Source: Endotrypanum monterogeii
Lineage: Eukaryota; Euglenozoa; Kinetoplastea; Trypanosomatida; Trypanosomatidae
Length of the DNA: 64,000 bases
Assembly: GCA_000333855.2 (NCBI GenBank)
Contig: CM007345.1
Location: 316,298-380,297, forward strand
Direction of reading: 5' to 3'
The position numbers were made by a program, and so were the translations under genes. Positions 10,797 through 20,998 of this stretch are shown here, one piece after another (positions within the stretch are counted from its first letter, which is position 1; each line of letters starts with the position of its first letter). The notes below the pieces were generated by a model, which worked only from the letters and a program-made list of their open reading frames with translations, ran no database searches and was not told the origin of the DNA.

Positions 10797-10817
10797 TATA
10801 TATATATATATGTGTGT
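10797..10817. repeat. short (TA)n(TG)n microsatellite
   Basis: TA dinucleotides passing into TG. Confidence 0.85.
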
Positions 10818-11704
10818 ACGTTTATATCCCGGTCTCACTCTGCCTGCTTGATTGGTCTCACGCTGGTTCCGGGTGATGCAAAGCCTTCCATGTACGTGCT
10901 CTATTTTGTGTAGTTCCCTTTTAGATGACTGCCTCTTTCTAATGCTCTGTGGAGAGTAGCTGCCGCAGGAAGAGAGAGGGGGGAGGGTATAATGAATGGG
11001 GAGAGCTTTGTCGCTGTCAAAGCATAGTCGCACTTCTGTTTATGGGTGGAAAAAAGGGGGAAGGGCGGGGAGGGGGGGGAGGGGGTGACGATCGGAAAAA
11101 AAAAGGTTTCTGCTATCGATATTATGGATCTGGTCGTCGCCAATTCTCTCGGTTTCTTTTTTTTTCTCTTTCGGGGCTCCTCGGAATACGCTTTTCTGAT
11201 GCTAAGGCGAATGGGATTCTGTAAAGAAGGGAATAAAGGAAGCATTGCAGGAATGTTATTACCGTCGGTTGTGAAGTCACGTTTCATTTCCGTCGTGCTC
11301 GGCGCAGCTCACTGCCACCTCACCCACTTTTCTTTTAGGAGGATATGTTGACCTTTTAAAATTCTGAACAGAGGCACCCCTTCTCTCGTTCCATCTTATT
11401 CACACTTTCTTCATGTCTCCTGATCTGCTGCAGCGCTGACTTCGGAGAAAGGCTTCAAAGGGGAAAGAGGAGGGTACAACCTAGTGAAAGCCCCCCCCCT
11501 CCCCCTCCCCCCTCTCTTTCCACGGCACGCACACCGAGGGTCGCGCTCACATTCCTTTCCTTGGTACTTGTGACTCAAACAAACCTCATTAGGCACTCCG
11601 AACAGTGGACTCGCCACCACCCCCCCTATTTCTCTCTCTGTGGAGACATTTCCCACTTTCTCTGCCAACACATCGTGTCATGTACATGTGAGTATGTACA
11701 CATG

Positions 11705-11742
11705 CACACACACACACACATATATATATATATGTATATGTC
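11705..11742. repeat. compound (CA)n(TA)n microsatellite
   Basis: CA copies followed by TA copies, then a short imperfect TA tail. Confidence 0.85.
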
Positions 11743-12482
11743 CATGATGGAAGGTGCCTTTATTCACGTAGTCGTTTACTCATTCGTTCTCGCGCGCACG
11801 AGAGGCTTATGCGCGCGTCTACTCCTACCGCTCTCCCCCTTCACCCGTCGGGGCTGTCTCGTCGCCAACTCCTTTCTTGTTATCTGCAGCGAACAGGGCT
11901 GCATGTCTCACAATGTGGGAAAACTTAACTGCTCCCCCCTCCCCTCTTTTTCTCTCTTGCCGTAGTATTCAATATGTCTGCTGAGTAGCAAAGCTCACTT
12001 GCACCCAGAAGTAAAACATTGTTGAGACAGCGCTAACCTCACCCATGCACGCTCCTGGTGTTGTAAGCCAAGCCCTCTGCGATGTTGCATTCGAGAAGGA
12101 CTACTAAACCCTGGCCTCTACCCTCCCCCCCCACAAAAAAAAAAATCTGATATACATGCTCAAAAATTCTAAGATTTTATCTAGTCATGTATATGCGTGT
12201 ATGCGTATACGTCTGTCACTGCGCAGCTGTTTCGTGGCCCGTACTCCTAACCCTCCACCAGCACCATGTTTTCACTGACTCGCCCTTTGTCTCTCTCTGT
12301 GTCTCTGTGTGTCTGTGTGCTGCTGCGAGTGAGCATATATTCACACATCAGAGCAAATGGGCTTCCTCTAATAAGTATATGGATGTAACAGCGGGGAGGG
12401 GTCGTATCGTGTGTCTAACCTCATCGTCCGGTAATAACCTCGCTTGCCCTCTGCTTCCCCCTCTTACACTTTACCCACTCCC

Positions 12483-12562
12483 GCATATATATATATATAT
12501 ATGTATGTATATATATGTATATACATGTATATATATATCTATATATACATGTGTGTGTGTGC
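12483..12562. repeat. imperfect (TA)n tract with TG tail
   Basis: About 80 bp of TA dinucleotides with regular TG, AC and TC interruptions, ending in a TG run. Confidence 0.9.
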
Positions 12563-12647
12563 ACCCATAGTGCTCATGGTAAAGTTTTGTACCCTCACGA
12601 CGACTGGGACTCGTGCATCTTTTGCAGCGGTACTCATTAAATATTTT

Positions 12648-12699
12648 TCCTTGCCGTTTGTCCTTCCCCGTGCTCCTCTCTTCCCGTACCGTGATCCAG
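12648..12699 (+). promoter_or_regulatory. candidate spliced-leader acceptor for the Bud32 gene
   Basis: A pyrimidine-rich stretch (about 12648-12688) is followed by AG at 12698-12699. The 206 nt from there to the start at 12906 contain no ATG, which supports this as the leader. Confidence 0.5.
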
Positions 12700-12857
12700 C
12701 GCTCGACGCCACCTTATCGCGGCACCGCCACGTTCAGCTGTTGCCACACCAAGGAGACGCTATAGCGGCGTCAGGATTCTCGAAAAAAAAAGGAGAGGTC
12801 GTTTGGGGCTTCTGCAGGATCGGCGATACCCTGCTTCACTCCCTAAGAAAGTAATAC

Positions 12858-12893
<36 letters not shown>

Positions 12894-12905
12894 CTTGGAA
12901 AAAAA

Positions 12906-13802
12906 ATGACATGCAACGCAGATGGCGATCCCTTTCCGAAGCTGAGCGCACACTCTCTGGAGCTGGGCAGCCTCATTTTTCAAGGCGCGGAGTCGAAGGT
13001 GTACCACTGCACTTTCTACGGCGCTCCGGCTTTGTGCAAGCACCGCTTTGTGAAACGCTATCGCAATCCGGCTCTGGACGAGCGGTTGCGCTCACAGCGC
13101 ACGCGTCGTGAGGCTCGTGCGCTGGAGCGATGCGTGAGAAAAGGTATTCGCGCACCACGTCTGCTTGGCGTTGACTACGGTCACACGTTTCTCATCATGT
13201 CCTATGAGACCGGCCCAACGGTCAAGGAAGCGCTCGATGTTGAGCACTCCATTTGCTCGGGATATTCAAGGAAGAGCGACAGTGCTTCCTCGCCGCCACC
13301 CCTGCCACTGCAGCTTGCACCATCGCCATCAGTCTCAGGCGAAGTTGCTCCGTCGCCGGTGACTGCATCTCTCCTGCAAAGTATCGGCGTCGTGGTGGCG
13401 CGGTTGCACAACGCGAACATTGTTCACGGTGACCTAACTACCTCCAACTTTATTTGCACCTGCGAGGGGCTGGGAGGAGGTGCGGCGGTGGCAACGCCAC
13501 CGCCGATTGCAGATGGAGCTGCTTCCACGACGTCAACTGCGCCGGTGTTGCCGACGGCGGAGGATATCGTCGTTCTTGACTTTGGGCTCATATCAGACAA
13601 GCAAAGCGCGGAGGAGCGGGCCGTGGACCTCTATGTACTAGAGCGCGCCATCACTTCGACCCACCCATACCTCTCCGCCTTCGCCAGTGACCTTATCCTC
13701 GAAGGCTATCGAAGCGCTGCCGACCCGAAGAAGGGAGAGGAAACACTGCGCCGGTTGGAAGCGGTGCGTGCGCGTGGACGTAAGCGCTCAATGGTTGGAT
13801 AA
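12906..13802 (+). CDS. Bud32/TP53RK atypical protein kinase of the KEOPS complex
   Basis: 298 residues from ATG 12906. The protein has the compact Bud32 kinase layout. A nucleotide loop QGAESKVY (about residues 26-33) replaces the usual glycine loop, as in this family. Lys45 lies in CKHRFVKRYRNPALDE, which is a Bud32 signature. The catalytic loop HGDLTTSN is at 174-181 (Asp176, Asn181), the DFG triad is at 225-227, and the motif SAEERAVDLYVLERAI is typical of the family's C-lobe. The usual length is 220-260, and two Ser/Pro/Ala-rich insertions (about 120-150 and 190-215) account for the excess. In other eukaryotes Bud32 works with Kae1, Cgi121 and Pcc1 to make the t6A37 modification of ANN-decoding tRNAs; its activity supports Kae1. 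The C-terminus ends in a basic RARGRKRS stretch, as in other Bud32 proteins. Confidence 0.92.
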   Translation: MTCNADGDPFPKLSAHSLELGSLIFQGAESKVYHCTFYGAPALCKHRFVKRYRNPALDERLRSQRTRREARALERCVRKGIRAPRLLGVDYGHTFLIMSYETGPTVKEALDVEHSICSGYSRKSDSASSPPPLPLQLAPSPSVSGEVAPSPVTASLLQSIGVVVARLHNANIVHGDLTTSNFICTCEGLGGGAAVATPPPIADGAASTTSTAPVLPTAEDIVVLDFGLISDKQSAEERAVDLYVLERAITSTHPYLSAFASDLILEGYRSAADPKKGEETLRRLEAVRARGRKRSMVG

Positions 13803-14815
13803 CACCCCTACAAGGGTAAGCGAAGAAATGAGGAGGTGTGCAGCGGCGTATCTCCTCTACGCATTTGACCATCAGGCCTTCCTTTCTCACCAGAGACCTT
13901 ATGATGTGCATTCCCGATGATGATCATTGAGGAGTGTATGTGCACGTCCAGGGGGAAAGTTGGCGAGGGGTGAAGAATGAATGTCTGCGTTCTCTTCTCC
14001 TTCTCCCTCATTCTGTTTTTTTTTTTTTGCGGTTGTTGAGTGGTGTGCACGCTCTACGTGCTGTGTGGTTTGACGACTTCAACACATGTGCATGAAGAAG
14101 GTAATGGATGGTGGTGCATCCGTACCGTTTTCAGTGGCAAGTGTCTAAGGGCATGACACATACAGTCACTAATACACCGACGCGAGCACAAAGAAACATA
14201 TGCTGAGACAAAGGCAGAGAGCAGTTCGATGGATTTTAAATCAACAAATAACAACGAAATAACACGTTACCTCATTTTCGTTTCGTCCATTTTGTGCACC
14301 TTTCCCTCTTTATCTCTTCTCTTCCTGCAATTGTTTCACCCCGCACAAGCCGCGGCGCATCAAGAAACTGCACTTAAATTACATCTACAATCTAGCTGCT
14401 GCCCCCTCCCCTCTCTCCCCTTCTCCTCAAGAGTAACACCAACAAGAAGCAGCGGGTCATTGAGCACCATAAAAAGAAGGCAGGGGGAGGGAGGGGGGGG
14501 GGAACAGCCTCATCCAGTATCAGCGGGTGCGGTCGACAAAGTGAAGACAGAGGGAGTACACGTAGGAACTCAAATAGACACACACACACACACACACAAA
14601 GGGGGTAGGTGGGAAGCACATACATGAAATGTGAGAAGGGATGGGGTTCTGCTCTCCCTTCATGTATGTTTCTATTCCCCTGTCGTCTCCCTACAAACTT
14701 GATTGCTACTCGAGTTTGCCCCCCAAACAACGCGCCGCGCTGTGCCCGCCTGATCTTAGGAAGCTCGGCTGGTGCTTTCAGCGTCTGCTCATTAAGCAAA
14801 ACGCTTCATAGAGAA

Positions 14816-14854
14816 GGGTAGGGGTTACCTCTGCCGAGGCAGCAACCCCTACCC
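14816..14854. repeat. GC-rich inverted repeat, 11-bp perfect stem
   Basis: 14816-14826 pairs with 14844-14854 without mismatch. The 17-nt loop can itself form a small 4-bp hairpin with a tetraloop (CTGC/GCAG or CCTC/GAGG). It lies about 240 nt before the LRR gene. Confidence 0.85.
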
Positions 14855-15052
14855 CTTTTATAGAACATTACTTCCACACCCCAACTGCAGCGCGGCAACA
14901 CACATCCACACGTCCAGATACATGCATAGCAGAGTGATAGACGCACCCCAATCCCACGTACATACAACTGTCTGCTAGTTTTCTCGTTAAAAAAAAATAA
15001 TACGAAGCTTACCGAAACTAGGCAGCAGGGTTCACTACAGCAGCTCTGCTGA

Positions 15053-15084
15053 CCTCTCGATTTCTCTTTTAGTTTCTTCTCCAG
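15053..15084 (+). promoter_or_regulatory. candidate spliced-leader acceptor for the LRR gene
   Basis: A C/T tract at 15053-15070 is followed by AG at 15071-15072, and a second T/C run by AG at 15083-15084. Either leaves a very short ATG-free leader before 15096. Confidence 0.55.
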
Positions 15085-15095
15085 CGTTCAGCTCA

Positions 15096-18000
15096 ATGTA
15101 CTCGAGACCTCATCGTCTCACACCGCGGAAGTTATCTGTTTCTCCGAGTTATCCAGGTCGTCGAGCCGCGCTCGCCCCGGAACCCGCTCCTTCATCACCA
15201 CGTCATGGAGTAGTGCAGGGGCCGCTTACTACCACAACAGTGACCACCCGCGTAGTGCAGGAGGAAGTACCCTCTGCCGAAGGCGATGCTCGCTGTCATT
15301 CCGATAGGGTTCGAGGTTTCTCTGTGCCTGCCTCCCTACGCTACCGCGGCAGAGAACCGGTGCCGCGACACCCACGGCGTGCGGCGTCTACCACAAATGT
15401 CAGGAATGAAGCCGATCTCCGTGAGCTGCGACAAACACGCTCCCTCTTTCTCTGTGGTCGTGGCTTGCTCTCACTACGGCATATCCAGCACTTGCCAGAC
15501 ATGTTGTCTCTGCGCTTTCTTAGCGCCCACATGAACAACATCAAGGCACTGGATAGTCGGTGCCTATGCACTCTACGGCACCTGGTGGAGCTCGACTTGA
15601 GCGCGAACGAGCTGCGGGATATACCCGAGAGGTGCTGGGAGGGACTTGGCCATCTTAGGCGCCTGAACTTGTCTAGCAACCAGTTGGCCAAACTCGGTCC
15701 AACTGATTTTTGCTCTCTCATTTCGTTACAGTGGCTTTCCCTCGGGTTCAATAACATTCAGGATATATCAGGACTGCGCTCGGTGCCAGCATCTGCACCA
15801 CTCGCTTATGTGGATCTCTGTGCGAACCGTATCGAAACGCTAGATGAAGTCATCGACGCCCTGTCCCTTCACCAAGCGCATCTGCAGGAGCTGCGGCTGG
15901 AGTCACCCTCATCTCGGCCGTCTATGGTGACAACTGCAACAGGCGCTGGGGTTCTTTCCTCTCTCGCCACGACGAGCGGGTTTCTTGGCGACAGTGAGGG
16001 CGCTGCAGCTGCTCACTGGCTCATCCATGAAAACCCATGCTGCTTCTCTCCCTTCTCAGCGATGCAGGGCGCGAGCGGGGATACATCGGGGAGCATCGGT
16101 GCTAATGACAGTTACACCACTCCAACCTACGTGGAGCGACTTCTCTCGTCCTTTCCGTTTCTGCTCGTCGTGAATGGCGTCTCCTACGGTGTGGACCCCT
16201 TGCATGCTCTTCGTCAGCAGCGTCCGTCTCAGAAACTGGGGGCCTGGGCAGCGGAGACGCGCGTGGCTGAGGTCACGACACCTGTCGCGGATACACCGCC
16301 TCTTGCGATACCGTGCAACCCCGAGACGAGCACCCGGGACCATACCCTGCATCCTTTGGCCTCCTCGCAAGGGAGTGTGGGGAAATTCGATGACGATAGC
16401 ATCCCCCCTAGCGAACAGTTTTCGCGGCTGCTCAGAAGGCAACTTCTCCACCTGCGAAGATCGTCGTCGTCGTCCTCGGGATCGACGTCGTCAGACTCGT
16501 TGAAGGAAGCTGACAAGCGCCATCGCAGTCATGACCGCCGGCGTTCCCACAGCAGGTCTCGAAGGCGCAAATCATCGCGTTGCTGTGTGGGTACTTCCTC
16601 ACCCCTCTCCTCTTCTTCTCGGCAGGCGTCATTTCAGCCCAGCCGTCGTTCGGCCGCTGGGGGGCGAGATGCGGGTGAGGTGGGGCCGTCATCCGAGGGA
16701 GTGGGACGTGCCGTGAAGAGGCCGGGGTTGGCAGAAAACGATTCCAAAGTGTCTCGACTCTCACCAGTCGAGATGCACCATAGGGATGGGGGACGCACCA
16801 TCACGGTGGATACAGCGAACCGGCAGGACCAACCACCGCAACGTGTTGGTCGGCGGACTGCAGTCGTAAAGCCACGCCGTGCTTCTCTGCGGCGGCGTTC
16901 GTCATCTAACACGTCTCTCTCCGTGACGTCGCCACTATCTGGTATTGTTTCGTCTCCGTCCGTGGTGTCGCCGTCGGCAGCACACGATCGGCCTAGCGAC
17001 CAAAGGCCACAGATGATGTCGTCATCGCCCAGCACAGTAATTTCGCATGCTCGCAAGCTGCGATTTGAGGCGGTTGCAGCAGAGGCGTCCTATGCACCTT
17101 CTGGGACCCTGTCATCCGGGCAGCCAGTATCGTCCGCCGACAAGGGCTCTGATACGATTCCTTTGGCGTCCCCCTCTCCCGCTGGAGTCACCGACACCAG
17201 TGATCTCTCTCCACCGCCTGCGGTCGCTGGCACGGTGTTGAGTGTTGCAGTCAAGGAAAGATTCTCTGTTGATCCTTCTCCTCCCTTTTCCGGTACCGGT
17301 CCCGTTGCAACACTGCAGTGGAAGCCAAAACAGATTTCCCGTGGAACCTCCACAGATTTCGGCGCGGAAGCACCATCGACACTGGCGCGTGAGGCGGAGT
17401 TGATGGCGCAGGTGGAACAGTTGCAGGAGCATCTGGCGCTCCGTACCACAACAATCAATGATTTGCGTCGGCACCTCCATCTCACACGCACCCAGTACGT
17501 CGAGGAGCAGCGTGAGGCTCAACATCGACAGAGGCAGCTCCGCAGTCAGGTGTCAGCGCTCAAGGACGAGCTGGCGCGCCGGGGTGAAGAGATGACCATT
17601 GTGCAACGCAAGCAGCAGGTACAACTCAATCGAGCGGTGGAGTCTGTGAAGGCGGAATGGGTGCGGCGGCATAAGGAATCCGAAGCGCTCCGTGCTGAGG
17701 CAGCGACGAAAGCGGCGGAGGCGTGGGAAGAATGCCTTGCGCGTGTCGAGAAAGAAAAGTTGCATGCACAGCAAACTCTCACTGTTAAAGCTGCAGAGCT
17801 TGCGACGCTCGAGAGGCAAATCGAGGCAATGTGGGCCGATATGCAGGCTATGCGAGACGGGGCTGCTACGCAGCAGCGCAACTGGTCTGCAAGGACAAGA
17901 CTGTTGCTCTTGGAGGCAGAGCAGCGGTCCTCGCTGGAGAGCGCTGCTGCAGCTTCACGTGCACTGCTGAGTCGTGTATTTCATGAAAAAGCAATGCGTC

Positions 18001-19364
18001 TTTACATGGAGGCGCTGTACGAGGCGGATCGCTGCAGAGAGCGGGCAGAAGAAGCCCTGCGAGAGCAAAGGGTCGCATGGTGTGCTCAGATGGCTGCATA
18101 CGAAGATGCCCTGCGTCATGCCGCGTCCGAAGTTATACATGCCGTCGCAGGTGGGCACAAGGCGGTCTATGCCGCATCGCTCCCTCCTTCGCCAACGTTG
18201 CCTGATGGGTCCGAGGAGCCGCCCATGACGCAAGCCGCTGCTCCATCGACGGTGGGTGGGGACATGGCAGCTCCACAGTCGAAGCCGCTACCGCACAGGG
18301 ACCATAGCGATAACCGTCAGGCTATCTGTGTGCGAGAAGATACCCAAGGGAAGAATCCCATAAGGGAGTGTGCGCCGCTGACCAAGGAAAGATCGGCTGC
18401 AGATGACAGTGCACTGCTGTCAGCAGCCACCGCCGTCTCGCACCATGCTACTCGGGAAGACGACAGCAACTTGGGCGCGGCGACTGTATGCGGGGCCATT
18501 CCCGATGCGCGGATGCGGATTCCGGACGAGCCTACCGAGGGTTCGGTAGCAGGTTACTGGAAGAGTGCGTGTGAGCGCGTCGAGGCGCAGCTGCGCCGTG
18601 TGGAGGCTGCACTGCACGTCGCCACTCGAACTCAGCAGACCATGGCTGCAGAGAATACGCGCTTGCTCAATCAAGCCGAGGCACTGGAGACGGAGAAACA
18701 GGAGGCTGTTGTCGCGTTGCAGTCCTCCTCCAGTGTTGCCGCTCAGGAGCGGGAAAATTTGCTGCGCACGCTGCACACATTGCGGGCTGACATGGAAAAA
18801 AAAGATGCGGCCCTAGATGCGTTAGAGGAGGAGGCGCACGAAAAGCTGAACGAAAAGCGGCACCGTATCGCAGAGCTGGAAGGCGCTATGGAGGAGCTGT
18901 CGACGAAGCAGACACGTACAACAGAGGTTAACGCGTCGATGCGTGAGGAGCTAGAGGCGGCACGAACGGCAGTGGAGCGTCTGCAGCAAGAGCTAAGCGA
19001 CGCAAAGGAGCGGTGCAAGACGGTGACACACCTGCAGACAGAACAAGTTCCAGATCTGGAGCGCAAGCAACGCGAGCTTTCCGAGCTTCTCGCCACCCGA
19101 AACGTGGAGGCTCACCAACATCAGCTGGAGAAGGGGACGCTAGTTCACACCCTCATCGCCGCGCGAGAGCAACTGGTGCGACTGCACGAGTCCCACGCGC
19201 ATCTCCTCGAGGCGCACGCGAGCGCCAAGGAGCAGGTCACTCGACTTCAGGCGGAGCTCGACACAGCGAAGCGGCAGGTCAGCGACCTTCAAGAGGCGAC
19301 CCGTGCGAAAAAAAAGGCCACCCTTGAGGTATTATCACATTTGATGGCGAGTGACGCACTTTAG
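15096..19364 (+). CDS. leucine-rich-repeat and coiled-coil protein (LRRCC1/VFL1-like architecture)
   Basis: 1422 residues. After a basic, Pro/Ser-rich N-terminus come SDS22-type leucine-rich repeats at about 114-268 (for example LVELDLSANELRDIP and LRRLNLSSNQLAKLG). An LRR-cap-like segment follows near 345-375 (LLSSFPFLLVVNGVSYG). Next is a disordered Ser/Arg-rich region with an SR-like stretch around 455-500. Two long coiled coils follow, about 765-1010 and 1156-1420, separated by a low-complexity linker. N-terminal LRRs with a C-terminal coiled coil is the layout of LRRCC1/CLERC and Chlamydomonas VFL1, which sit in centrioles and basal bodies. The match is by architecture only, and other LRR coiled-coil flagellar proteins share it. 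Cytoskeletal or basal-body location is therefore an inference. No membrane segment is visible. Confidence 0.75.
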   Translation: MYSRPHRLTPRKLSVSPSYPGRRAALAPEPAPSSPRHGVVQGPLTTTTVTTRVVQEEVPSAEGDARCHSDRVRGFSVPASLRYRGREPVPRHPRRAASTTNVRNEADLRELRQTRSLFLCGRGLLSLRHIQHLPDMLSLRFLSAHMNNIKALDSRCLCTLRHLVELDLSANELRDIPERCWEGLGHLRRLNLSSNQLAKLGPTDFCSLISLQWLSLGFNNIQDISGLRSVPASAPLAYVDLCANRIETLDEVIDALSLHQAHLQELRLESPSSRPSMVTTATGAGVLSSLATTSGFLGDSEGAAAAHWLIHENPCCFSPFSAMQGASGDTSGSIGANDSYTTPTYVERLLSSFPFLLVVNGVSYGVDPLHALRQQRPSQKLGAWAAETRVAEVTTPVADTPPLAIPCNPETSTRDHTLHPLASSQGSVGKFDDDSIPPSEQFSRLLRRQLLHLRRSSSSSSGSTSSDSLKEADKRHRSHDRRRSHSRSRRRKSSRCCVGTSSPLSSSSRQASFQPSRRSAAGGRDAGEVGPSSEGVGRAVKRPGLAENDSKVSRLSPVEMHHRDGGRTITVDTANRQDQPPQRVGRRTAVVKPRRASLRRRSSSNTSLSVTSPLSGIVSSPSVVSPSAAHDRPSDQRPQMMSSSPSTVISHARKLRFEAVAAEASYAPSGTLSSGQPVSSADKGSDTIPLASPSPAGVTDTSDLSPPPAVAGTVLSVAVKERFSVDPSPPFSGTGPVATLQWKPKQISRGTSTDFGAEAPSTLAREAELMAQVEQLQEHLALRTTTINDLRRHLHLTRTQYVEEQREAQHRQRQLRSQVSALKDELARRGEEMTIVQRKQQVQLNRAVESVKAEWVRRHKESEALRAEAATKAAEAWEECLARVEKEKLHAQQTLTVKAAELATLERQIEAMWADMQAMRDGAATQQRNWSARTRLLLLEAEQRSSLESAAAASRALLSRVFHEKAMRLYMEALYEADRCRERAEEALREQRVAWCAQMAAYEDALRHAASEVIHAVAGGHKAVYAASLPPSPTLPDGSEEPPMTQAAAPSTVGGDMAAPQSKPLPHRDHSDNRQAICVREDTQGKNPIRECAPLTKERSAADDSALLSAATAVSHHATREDDSNLGAATVCGAIPDARMRIPDEPTEGSVAGYWKSACERVEAQLRRVEAALHVATRTQQTMAAENTRLLNQAEALETEKQEAVVALQSSSSVAAQERENLLRTLHTLRADMEKKDAALDALEEEAHEKLNEKRHRIAELEGAMEELSTKQTRTTEVNASMREELEAARTAVERLQQELSDAKERCKTVTHLQTEQVPDLERKQRELSELLATRNVEAHQHQLEKGTLVHTLIAAREQLVRLHESHAHLLEAHASAKEQVTRLQAELDTAKRQVSDLQEATRAKKKATLEVLSHLMASDAL

Positions 19365-20108
19365 CCCAGCCCGGGAGGGGGGGGGTGAGGTGATCACGGG
19401 ATGCTGGAAAAGGTCTCTCTGTGTGTCTGTGTCTTTGCTCTGGGACATGTGTGCATCTACTAGCACAATAGTGCACCATTGCTATGGGAACTCAAAAGGG
19501 ACAACGTCAAAGCCATCAGTGTGTGGACACGACTCTCCGGACGCATTCCCATGTATATACATACATCCGCGTGCCCTAAATTGAGTAGATTCGCGTAATC
19601 TATCTTCAACAACTAACTTGGCCTCTCTTCACGCGCATTCTGTTCCGTCTGCGTCCACCTTTCATGCAATCTATGGCTCTCATATTCGTTCCTGTTGGAC
19701 CATACCCCTGCTTTTCATTCTCATTCCACCCTCTCTTGTCTTATTTGTTGATCTCGCGTAACATTCTGCGCCATTCACAGTCTTGCTCACTTTTTAGAGG
19801 GCCCTCTGTCAGGCGCGTAGGCACACATCTCGCACATCGTTTGCCCCTCCCCGCCAACGATATAGCGGAAAGTGCTTACATCATCTGCACAGGGTACTCA
19901 ATATCACGGTCTCGTGTGAAAGAGTTCGCACAGCAGGCGGAGGGGTCAAGGCGTAGACTCCCCACTTCCCTCGCGTTTTCGGTGAGTGCTCTGCTAACTG
20001 TTCATACCCTCCCCCCGCCCCCTTCCCTGCCTCCACACGCGTGTGTGTGTGTGTGTGTGTGTGCCCTTGCACGGCAGCCGGTGCCTCATCGGAGGGAGGT
20101 CATTTGAG
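19365..20108. other. intergenic region
   Basis: No gene seen. It contains a pyrimidine tract at 20006-20034 and a TG run at 20041-20063, just before the ribosomal protein gene. Confidence 0.7.
20006..20077 (+). promoter_or_regulatory. candidate spliced-leader acceptor for uL23m
   Basis: A C-rich pyrimidine tract (20006-20034) and a TG run are followed by AG at 20076-20077. The 31-nt leader to ATG 20109 has no other ATG. Confidence 0.5.
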
Positions 20109-20879
20109 ATGAGTGCTCTCAGCAGTCAGCGCGCCGTTGCTTGTGGCATGTCGCGCACTACCACTATTGTCTTTGCGTCTAGCTGGCGGTCTTGCGACGT
20201 GGTAGGCAACAGTAGCTCCTGCGCGACGACGTCATCGCTCGTCACGGCAAGGCGAGGTCGTTTTTACCGTCCGCTGGCAAACCAGGGTATCAACCTCTGG
20301 CGCTCCCGTATGGGCCGCATCCACAAGGGATGGACAACGTGGGAATACAGTCGAGACGCGATCCCGGATCCACGACCGTTCCCGGAGCCTGCTGTGAACA
20401 ACTACTTTGGCCGCTCCCGCATATGGAACCCGATTGCCGGCAAGATCGGTGTCGTCAACCGAAAGGCCGAGGAGTGGGGATGGCCACATCAACGGCCCCC
20501 ACCCACAGGTTTGCGTCAATCACCGGAGTACTTCCCATTTTTCTTTAGTCGGTATTTTCCTGATGTTGAGGTGCGGTTGGTGCTCGATAGTGTCCTGAAC
20601 AACGAGACGACGCGGCCCGTTTTCCTCATTCCCCAAGATATGTCGAAGCAAGAGCTGGTGAACTACCTCAGGAACATCTACTCGATTGACAATGTCGTGC
20701 GCATCAGCGTACGCAACATGCGCGGGCGGCGCTTCAAAAACGAGGTGGGCGAAATCAAAAGCTTGCCAGACTACAAGGTAGCCGTAGTCGAGCTCGACTC
20801 ACCGGTGTCGATTGAGTTCAAGCAGATCAAGGGTACAGAGGACACTCCTGATAACAAACCGCAAGCACAAATATCATGA
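20109..20879 (+). CDS. mitochondrial large-subunit ribosomal protein uL23m
   Basis: 256 residues from ATG 20109; a longer frame begins upstream only at a GTG within the TG repeat. The N-terminus (about 50 residues) is rich in Ser, Arg, Thr and Ala with few acids, as in a mitochondrial import signal. The core resembles L23/uL23: YFPDVEVRLVLDSV, then the beta-alpha element FLIPQDMSKQELVNYLRNIY with IDNVVRISVRNMRGRRF, and a final strand YKVAVVELDSPV. In bacterial-type ribosomes L23 binds 23S rRNA domain III at the tunnel exit. A basic Trp/Pro-rich extension (GINLWRSRMGRIHKG to about residue 140) precedes the core, as is common in the protein-rich kinetoplastid mitoribosome. The assignment rests on pattern recognition of the core. 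Confidence 0.78.
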   Translation: MSALSSQRAVACGMSRTTTIVFASSWRSCDVVGNSSSCATTSSLVTARRGRFYRPLANQGINLWRSRMGRIHKGWTTWEYSRDAIPDPRPFPEPAVNNYFGRSRIWNPIAGKIGVVNRKAEEWGWPHQRPPPTGLRQSPEYFPFFFSRYFPDVEVRLVLDSVLNNETTRPVFLIPQDMSKQELVNYLRNIYSIDNVVRISVRNMRGRRFKNEVGEIKSLPDYKVAVVELDSPVSIEFKQIKGTEDTPDNKPQAQIS

Positions 20880-20954
20880 GACGTTAGCGCTCGTGATCCA
20901 AGATTGTCAGGCTCATGTTTTGGACCTCTGACGCCCGTGTTTCTCTCTCTCTGT

Positions 20955-20967
20955 GTGTGTGTGTGTG

Positions 20968-20998
<31 letters not shown>
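20955..20998. repeat. (TG)n microsatellite
   Basis: Nearly pure TG dinucleotides with one CG interruption. Confidence 0.9.

Larger units (their letters stand above)
7357..12905. other. 5.5-kb gene-free interval inside the gene cluster
   Basis: No frame here looks like protein. Open frames are short, cross TA/CA tracts and have no domain signal. The stretch holds (TA)n tracts near 8317, 8893, 9996, 10797, 11705 and 12483, a (CTG)7 at 9301-9321, a telomere-like 13-mer at 8654-8666, and the long inverted repeat at 9607-9763. Flanking genes are both on +, so it is not a strand switch. Its first part may be a long 3' UTR of the upstream gene; the rest may hide a non-coding RNA or a decayed element. 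Confidence 0.6.
13803..15095. other. intergenic region with a GC-rich hairpin
   Basis: No credible gene; the open frame at 14229-14627 is low-complexity and crosses a CA tract. The stretch contains the hairpin at 14816-14854 and a pyrimidine tract just before the next start. Confidence 0.65.

Noticed and set aside
7357..12905. Possible strand-switch region
   Set aside because: Genes on both sides are on + and no gene on - is supported, so transcription does not need to switch here.
14229..14627. 132-codon frame with a hydrophobic N-terminus
   Set aside because: Composition follows the pyrimidine and CA tracts, it has no domain, and GC at third positions is unlike genes here.
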